Assembly: GCA_950022655.1 (NCBI GenBank)
Contig: OX465580.1
Coordinates: 126,029,016-126,093,015, forward strand
Direction of reading: 5' to 3'
Length of the DNA: 64,000 bases
From: Alentia gelatinosa
Taxonomy: Eukaryota > Annelida > Polychaeta > Phyllodocida > Polynoidae
The notes under the pieces were generated by a model. It saw nothing but the letters and a program-made list of their open reading frames with translations, had not been told where the DNA came from and searched no databases. Below, piece by piece: positions 57,953 through 64,000 of this stretch (position 1 is the stretch's first letter; each line of letters opens with the position of its first letter). Made by a program: the position numbers and the translations under genes.

Positions 57953-59951
57953 AACATGTGAAGCTAAAAACACTGATGGGGTAGGATAAAATCAAATGAT
58001 TGTTTACAGGATGTTTGTTGTTTCCACTACAGATATCACTCAGCTCTGCTTCATTATATCATTCTATGAAGACAGCTCACACCATATAAACAATCATATG
58101 AGATTTCGTGACGTTTCTTGATAATCCCTCTCACATGCATAGATCTGATATTCGTGCTGCCACTAACACTCCCTCATTCTCTCCAGGGAATGCGAAGTGA
58201 ACACAACCGCACACGCGATAACCCACGACCCAAGTCCCAGGATCCTGGTCACGGTACCAATATTAGATGGTCTTTGCACTCCCGCTCAACAGGCAATCAG
58301 TCCAGTGTCATTCAGTACCTGCCATCATGATCCTTTTTTTATACCTCTTGGGAACTGGCTGAGGCAGCATTTCAATGTCATCCATGGCTTCCACTTACCG
58401 CTGTAGTCGGTAATTTATTTGCTTTCAGAGTTTGACCCTTTGATGATCACGTGAAAGAAATGCAGGAAAGAGTTGCTATAGTCACTTCAAACTAATGAAG
58501 ACATGTCTTATGGTAAGTGGTCTTTATTAAACTATTGAGCTTTCCCATATAACCACAGGGTTTCGTGAGTATGAAAAGAGTAGATACTGACAATGTTATG
58601 CCAATTTAGGTAGAATTTTTGGCGACATGTACATGTTCTCTCTCACACTCGCCTTTCGGAAACCTGGGTCCTGTTTTTCAGTCACGACAATCGTTTTGGG
58701 CGACGTATTTTTGCCGTCAGTGTTCGATAGACACGACACTTTAGTGAATAGGCGATATGTTTTCAATTGCTTCCCTTCCTTGGTTCCACATTTGACATCT
58801 TCTTGTAAGTTAATTCTTTCTTTCTTTTAACTCGAGCATTGCCCTTTTTATTATCCATAAGCTAAGTCATCTTACATGTGAATTGTAGATATACATGTGC
58901 CCTAGCTAACGTCGAACAATTGTGAATCCTGATAGCTATAAGTGTAAATCCCTCGCTGAACAATAAGGTATGCTGTGTAGTCTACTGTAGTTACATGTGA
59001 CCCTTCCCTCGATGAACCTTGGACCTTTAATTATATTCTCATATTAGAAACTTGCTCTGTACTATATATCATTGACTTGTTAAATGAAGGTCATAAGATC
59101 TTTAAACGTATATGTATTATAGTATGATGTATTTTTTTATTATTGCTTCTTTTTTTTCTCTTTTTTTCCCCTTCATGTTTCTCATTTTTCATGTCTTAGT
59201 GTATTAGAGTGTGTCTTGTCTCTGTATTGTCACTGTTTTGACCTCATCTGGGAAGAACGTCCTCGGACGACAGTTTGTGTCTGTTAATTACTGAATAAAA
59301 AAATCCCAAAAAAACAATGTACTCGAAGTTATCGGATCCCCATAGGAATATTTGCTCACTCAGTGTTCTCCTAATGTGAGAGTTATTGAACTCTTCCCAT
59401 TTTCTTAGGGTCAATGGTGATCGGCAGCAGGACATTTCACCAGTGGTAACGATAGCTGTAGGGATGCTTTAGTGTACATGACCAATGCCTGACACCCATT
59501 ACCAGCCATCTCTACTACCCTCTGTCCGTAAAAGCCCACCCCTCATTCCCTTCACCCCTGGCTTGCCCACTCCCTGCCCTTCACCCATCACCCCGCCCCC
59601 TTCCCCGCCCACCTCCCACCCATGTACATCAACTGTAGGGCAACGAGGCCATGGAAAGCAATTAGACACAGGGCAATAGAATTGTGTCTTAATGACCCGA
59701 TGGAAATTGGATCCTGGGATTCTGATATTAACCGCCCAGGAGGGCAATGATTGAATGGAAGAGGACACGCAGTGACAGAGGGAGTCATTTCTGTCAGTCT
59801 TATCAGTGCCTAGTGGGATGCAGATGGATGTCGAACACGGGCGTAGAGAGATGGTTGTTTGGTTAGGTTGGTTTAACGTCCAGTTAACTAGTGCAGATTC
59901 TCACCAGACTTTCTCAAGGTACTCTTAAGCGCCAGATCCACTAAGGCGATT
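57953..59951. repeat. 1999-bp tandem duplication, unit 2
   Basis: Same sequence as unit 1 displaced by 1999 bp. At its right end it continues into the complete MITE. The junction between units (GGCGATT|AACATG) shares TT with both parental breakpoints. Confidence 0.95.
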
Positions 59952-60110
59952 TTCCATACGAATTTGGGTTCGCAGACGTTCGCAGACGTTCGCATGGACA
60001 TGCGAATGCCTTGCGACAATATCTAATATATTGAATATTATCGCATGTGATTCGAACAGTCGCACGGATCGCAGACGCATTCGCTTGGTCGCCTTAGTGG
60101 ATCTGGCGCT
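59928..60110. mobile_element. TTA-flanked MITE O
   Basis: 183 bp with TIR AGCGCCAGATCCACTAAGGC and GCCTTAGTGGATCTGGCGCT, TTA on both sides (59925-59927, 60111-60113). Interior TTCGCAGACG repeats. TSD type fits PIF/Harbinger-like non-autonomous elements. Confidence 0.8.
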
Positions 60111-60227
60111 TTACACCACAAGGGTGCTGATCGAATCTATGTGATGAATTTAGGTAGAAATCTCACCCCTACACATTCACTGATGTGAGAGTTCTTTTTT
60201 ACTTTGCACACTACATAGACATGGTAT

Positions 60228-60361
60228 GAGAAGGATTGGCCTTTGATATGGCAGTAAATCTACTACTGCTGGAGATGAAGGAGAACAGTGGCTGCAGTTC
60301 GACTCGAACCCACAACCTTGTGATTACAAGTCCAGTGCGTTAACCACTGAGCTAACTCCCC
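60228..60361 (-). mobile_element. tRNA-derived SINE, copy 1
   Basis: On the minus strand a tRNA-like head (60361-60290) has an A box TAGCTCAGTGG (60354-60344), an anticodon-loop-like CTTGTAA (Thr-TGT-like) and a B box GGTTCGAGTC (60310-60301). Acceptor and anticodon stems no longer pair, so it is not a working tRNA. The body CTGCAGCCACTGTTCTCCTT to AAGGCCAATCCTTC follows. Confidence 0.75.
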
Positions 60362-60474
60362 ATCCCGTAGAGAGAAGGAGACGATGTTGAGGCTGTGGAG
60401 GAGTGAGCAAGACGTAAATAGCGAGCAACTCAGTGAGACCAACGGAGGCTTAACGGCTGCTCTATTCCCCCTTT

Positions 60475-60955
60475 ATAACACACCTTGAAATATTTCAAAT
60501 TCATAATAATCTTCCTTTTATCGCCATTCGAAGACAAATTGAGGCAGGCAGAGCTGATCCATTCATGTTTATATCAATACGGCCCTGCTATGTTGATGCA
60601 GACAAGTAGTTCTTCCTTAAGTTTTTTTTTTTTCTCCCCGTTTAAAAAAAAATGATACCGTAAATATTATTTTGTCCTGCATATATTCATTCAATTTCTG
60701 GGTTGTTTGCTTGTTTGGCCCAGATATGCAGAAGGATTGGCCTTTGATATGGCAGTTAATCTACCACTGCTGGAGATGAAGGAGAACAGTGGCTGCAGTG
60801 CGACCCGTACATCCGTACACCCGTACATGTCCCACTGGACCATACATCATATTTTCAACCACATTGAAATATGAATTGTTTTCAATATACAGAGCATAGG
60901 TCAGGAAGCATAGGACTGATGTGCACAGGTATAGTAGATGTACTCATATAATGCA
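60475..60955. repeat. dispersed repeat T, copy 2, with SINE fragment inside
   Basis: ACACCTTGAAATATTTCAAA, TTTTATCGCCATTCGAAG at left; CATGTCCCACTGGACCATAC and GACTGATGTGCACAGGT at right match 39889-40290. The SINE body interrupts it after ATATGCAG. Confidence 0.6.
60731..60800 (-). mobile_element. tRNA-derived SINE, body fragment (copy 2)
   Basis: GAAGGATTGGCCTTTGATAT to GAACAGTGGCTGCAG matches the body of copy 1. The tRNA head is missing. Confidence 0.7.
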
Positions 60956-61085
60956 GGCTGACACGAACACGTTGATAGCTCAGACTGCTGTATGCTGTAG
61001 ATAATGTACAAGTTCAGTTGATTTGGTACCGAGATGTTCAAGAATGGGAAGTTTTATAAAAATATTTAAGATCTGTGCATGACCC
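60956..61085. other. no recognised feature
   Basis: Short AT-rich spacer between repeat T and the next MITE. Confidence 0.3.
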
Positions 61086-61088
61086 TAA

Positions 61089-61433
61089 GGCCACTCAAAA
61101 AAAAAGACTTGTTTCTCATCACCATTTTTTTTTTTTTTGCTATATTAAAGATGCCTTTTGAAGTGGGCTTCAGACAAACAGTAAAACCCCGCATAAGCGG
61201 ACACCCTCCGATCCGGGCCAAAGTGCCTGCTTACGCGGAGTGTCTGCTTACAAAGGGTTTCCAAATTTTTATTGGCTATACATTTAATGCATCCTTGACA
61301 TCAGGAGCTTTAATTTGATACTAAATACTCATACCTTTCATAATTTCTATCAAGGTTCACCCATTTAAAAAAAATCTTCTAAAATCGTTTTTTCTGATGC
61401 GCGCGGTGATGAGAAACAAGTTTTTTAGTGGCC
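61089..61433. mobile_element. TAA-flanked MITE with a nested pogo-like TIR
   Basis: GGCCACT then A-run, ACTTGTTTCTCATCACC at left; GGTGATGAGAAACAAG..AGTGGCC at right; TAA at 61086-61088 and 61434-61436. Inside, at 61179, CAGTAAAACCCCGCATAAGC and a nearby GTAAGCAGACACTCCGCGTA in inverse orientation resemble pogo/Tigger terminal sequences. Confidence 0.7.
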
Positions 61434-61436
61434 TAA

Positions 61437-61867
61437 TCACGGAGCTTTTACAGTTAATAGAGTTGATGAATAGGACTGTATACGAATTGTAAGCATACAT
61501 TAATGACCAATAGTTCCCATAGTAGCACTTGGAGAGAGGGGGGTGGTCGGTAATCATAATTATGTAGCCAACTTTATTCAGCTGAGTTGATGCTTTAACA
61601 TGAAGGTGGCCTTCAATAGATCGATAGCGTGCACCGTTTTGCATTCTAGGCAAAATGAAATTATCGGATATAAATACATTATTTAGTTTATCATATGTCA
61701 TATTCTGCTATAGAGCTTAGGCCGAATTATTATATACCCATGCAGTATATTTGATAATTACGTACTGCTGCTCCCTCGTTTCATAAAAAAAACTATTCCC
61801 CATCTCGTCTTGTAGCATGTGCAGCATGGTCAGGTCGTTCTATATCATTAGTATCCACCTAATACAT
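61437..61867. other. no recognised feature
   Basis: The minus frame from 61701 is open across most of this stretch, then runs into the MITE. No family recognised. Confidence 0.3.
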
Positions 61868-61990
61868 ACACAATATTGACTAGTTTCAGATACAAGCGGC
61901 CGTATGTTCCGAGGAGTTGACGCGTTGTAATATCCGAGCGTGAGTGAGGATATTGCGCAGAGTCAACTCCGATTAGCCTTACGGAGCAAC
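61868..61990 (+). mobile_element. family F hairpin 1, fused to a family E fragment
   Basis: ATATTGACTAGTTTCAGATA, apical stem AATATCC / GGATATT around GAGCGTGAGTGA, then the right arm stops at GAGTCAACTCCGA and CCTTACGGAGCAACTCCGAG leads into E sequence. Confidence 0.65.
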
Positions 61991-62315
61991 TCCGAGTAGC
62001 ATTACCGAGTAACTTTGACTTTCTCTCTCTGGAAACTTAGTTTCCCTATTCCTATATATCTTCAAATATAGTTTGATAACGATATATAGTGTAATTTGCT
62101 TACCTGCCATCAAATGCAAAGCCAAATACAACCTTATCTAGTAACTTGACACTTATGTTTTCTCCCCTACTGCGCCTTTCATATGAATTTTGTAAGAGAC
62201 GATCTGATTGGTCTAAACGTAAACCTTGGGTAGTATATTAATATATGTAAGTTATTCCACCCCCCGTAGGATGGTGTAACCATAGAATGTTCGGCCATAG
62301 GTATATAGGAATATT
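61991..62315. mobile_element. family E fragment
   Basis: CGAGTAACTTTGACTTTCTC, GGAAACTTAGTTTCCCTATT and TTATTCCACCCCCCGTAGGA as in 22720-23060. It stops in the small palindrome ATAGGTATATAGGAAT. Confidence 0.6.
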
Positions 62316-63149
62316 GTGTACGTATTCGTCGAAGTAACAAGGTTAATCTCTGCATAAAAACAAACGCATCTGTGTGAGTACTTTTCCCTGTCGTCTACAC
62401 AGTCATGCACATGGCTCGGCCTGAGCGTATCTAGAACAATAGAGGCAATAGATGAGCAGCCAATAAAAACACAAAGAAAACAAGTACACACATCATTAGA
62501 TCTAGAGTCTCGCGAGAATGCGCGAGAGCATCGCGTGGCTCCATCTCGCGGGGGAAGTTGGCGATCACTGAAAGCCAAGGTCACGGCGGTCACGCAGCTA
62601 AGGTCGCGAGGTTAATCATCCAAGTACACGCGCCAACCAGCGTTTCGTGTCTGATTGAAATGGATGAACGCTACCGAAAGAAGCAGACGATAATTAATCA
62701 ATGTATGAGTTGGTCACGGCGTCGGTCGGGCAGGTGGGCCTGGTCGGCTGCAAGGTGGTCCAATAGGGGTGTTGACATTGGGGTGTGGATGGACGGAGCG
62801 AAGAAAGGCTATTTTCCGCAGATTACTAACAGTCTCTATGAAAGCCCAGTGGATTGGATAAGGCTAAACACAATTATATAGATCAGCGGTATGGATATAA
62901 GGAGAAACTCACTGCAGTGGGCGGGAGAGTTCAAAGGTGCCAGGACACCCTCCTCTCATTTTCCTCTGACTTGACCTGCGCGATAGATTTTTCTGGTGTT
63001 ATCTGATTGGATCAAAGATCAATCGTCTTTTGGCGTCAGGTTGGATCTCTGCTCCACGTCATCACCACTCTCACCATCACCATCACCATCTCCACTGACT
63101 GTTATTGGGGATGGTTTCTTATAGAACTTTGACGTGAAATGATTGGAAT
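62316..63149. other. no recognised feature
   Basis: GC-richer around 62500-62800 with ORFs on both strands, none recognisable. A short CACCAT repeat run at 63066-63090. Confidence 0.35.
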
Positions 63150-63475
63150 TTATTATCCACGTAATACAAAGTGTCCATAGAAAGACATTGGGAGTGTGTA
63201 TCACCATACCCGGAGCATACAGATATGTTGTATGCTCAAGCGCATACGGAAAAATAGTGGGTAAGAAAAAGATAGCGCATACCTAAATGAACGAATATCA
63301 GTACGTTGGAAAAAGGTGGATGATAAATACAATATAGACTGTTTTCAGAAAAAACGTTTGTATGCTACTGGGAGTTGACTCAGCACAATATCTTTGCATG
63401 CGATCGGACATTGCTACACGTTAACTCCTCGGAGCATACGACCGCTTGTATCTTAAACCAGTCAATATCATTGAT
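63150..63475 (-). mobile_element. family F double-palindrome element, copy 5
   Basis: TTTATTATCCACGTAATACA to GGTGGATGATAAATACAATA (hairpin 2), then hairpin 1 with apical loop GATCGCATGCAA on the minus strand, ending AAACCAGTCAATAT. Confidence 0.7.
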
Positions 63476-63510
63476 GTCTTCTCCAGACACAGTGTGAGCC
63501 CTTATTCTCT

Positions 63511-64000
63511 TTTATTACCCACCGATTATGGAGTCTCCATAGGAAATGCATAAGGCACCTAGAATTAGCTACCTGGAGATTCTGGCATGTCAGAATCTCC
63601 TGCAGGAGATTCCGGAAAAATAGTCCTGTCTTTAATGAGGTTGAATTATCATGTACTTTGAAATGAGTATCTTGAATGTTCATTCAATGCTAATTATTTA
63701 GAATCAATCATAATAATCTCATTTATCATCAGAAATCACTGTCATAACACACTTTGCATGCTAAAAATACAGGTTAATGGCGAACTATATTATTGGTGTA
63801 AGTCTACACCGAATTACTGCCACACTTGACAGTGCTGTGATGTCTGGAACTAAATGGCCTACAGAAACTTTTTGATTGCAATACATTTATTATCAATCTT
63901 GTAGGTGGGTAATAAATACAATAACGACTGGTTTTGTATACGTATGACCGTAATCTCCTCATAGTTGACGACGTAATATCCTCGCTAATCGCTCGGATAT
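63511..64000 (+). mobile_element. family I element, cut by the window end
   Basis: TTATTACCCACCGATTATGG with GAGTCTCCATAGG at left; GGTGGGTAATAAATACAATA near 63904-63923 closes hairpin 2. Hairpin 1 begins (GACTGGTTTTGTATACGTAT, TAATATCCTCGCTAATCGCT) and is truncated at 64000. Confidence 0.5.

Noticed and set aside
60290..60361. Functional tRNA-Thr gene on the minus strand
   Set aside because: A and B boxes are present, but the acceptor, D and anticodon stems do not pair and a SINE body follows directly.
61179..61260. A complete pogo/Tigger transposon
   Set aside because: Only terminal-like sequence is visible; there is no transposase and no second clear end with TA duplication.

Overview
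Organism and overall nature. This is an AT-rich eukaryotic, almost certainly animal, non-coding window: no dense ORF array, no bacterial signals, abundant microsatellites, fossil non-LTR retrotransposons with AATAAA/poly-A tails, a tRNA-headed SINE, many TIR elements and scattered exon-like ORFs. Bivalve or other lophotrochozoan DNA is my best guess from repeat style (for example the GGTTGGTTTAACGTCC block near 57870 and 59870), but this is an inference. I find no complete host gene. The best host-coding candidate is one minus-strand exon-like block (41734-42080).

Dominant content: a superfamily of double-palindrome elements. At least eight sequence families (labelled here A-G, I, plus a probable P) share one design: about 250-400 bp made of two adjacent imperfect palindromes. 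Hairpin 1 ends in a 12-13 nt apical loop of the type GARGCGAAGCYGA or GAGCGCNAGCRA, held by a stem whose sequence differs between families while pairing is kept. Hairpin 2 has an outer arm of the type TTATYYYACCCC and, in A-D, a block near CCATAGRCTTAACATTGG. Copies occur singly, as head-to-tail dimers (A at 21493-22100, D at 32355-32892), nested in each other, and as chimeras. I do not recognise this superfamily and regard it as the most likely undescribed system here.

Second theme: PIF/Harbinger-like TIR elements with TWA target duplications (18793, 24867, 52176, 53738, 59928, 61089), three of them inserted inside other elements. The 2.2-kb copy at 53738-55952 encloses a fragment of an old Gypsy/errantivirus-like retroelement: the integrase C-terminus plus the N-terminal part of an F-type envelope, both incomplete. 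Directly to its right lies a 1999-bp near-identical tandem duplication (55954-59951) whose breakpoints coincide with the end of this element and with the interior of a small TTA-flanked MITE.

Layout: 1-2000 split LINE fossil; 2345-10500 double-palindrome elements and unassigned DNA; 10520-11690 purine minisatellite; 12220-25135 dense palindromes and small TIR elements; 25536-26723 large foldback element; 28525-29850 LINE nested in LINE; 29860-30710 20-bp minisatellite; 31193-37438 composite element, J/D/L repeats; 41352-43200 repeat J, exon-like ORF and a 114-bp higher-order tandem array; 43200-53650 mostly unassigned with scattered elements; 53653-60110 env-carrying element and tandem duplication; 60228-64000 SINEs, MITEs, F/E/I palindromes. 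No two parts can be shown to work together as a pathway; the logic of the window is successive mobile-element insertion.
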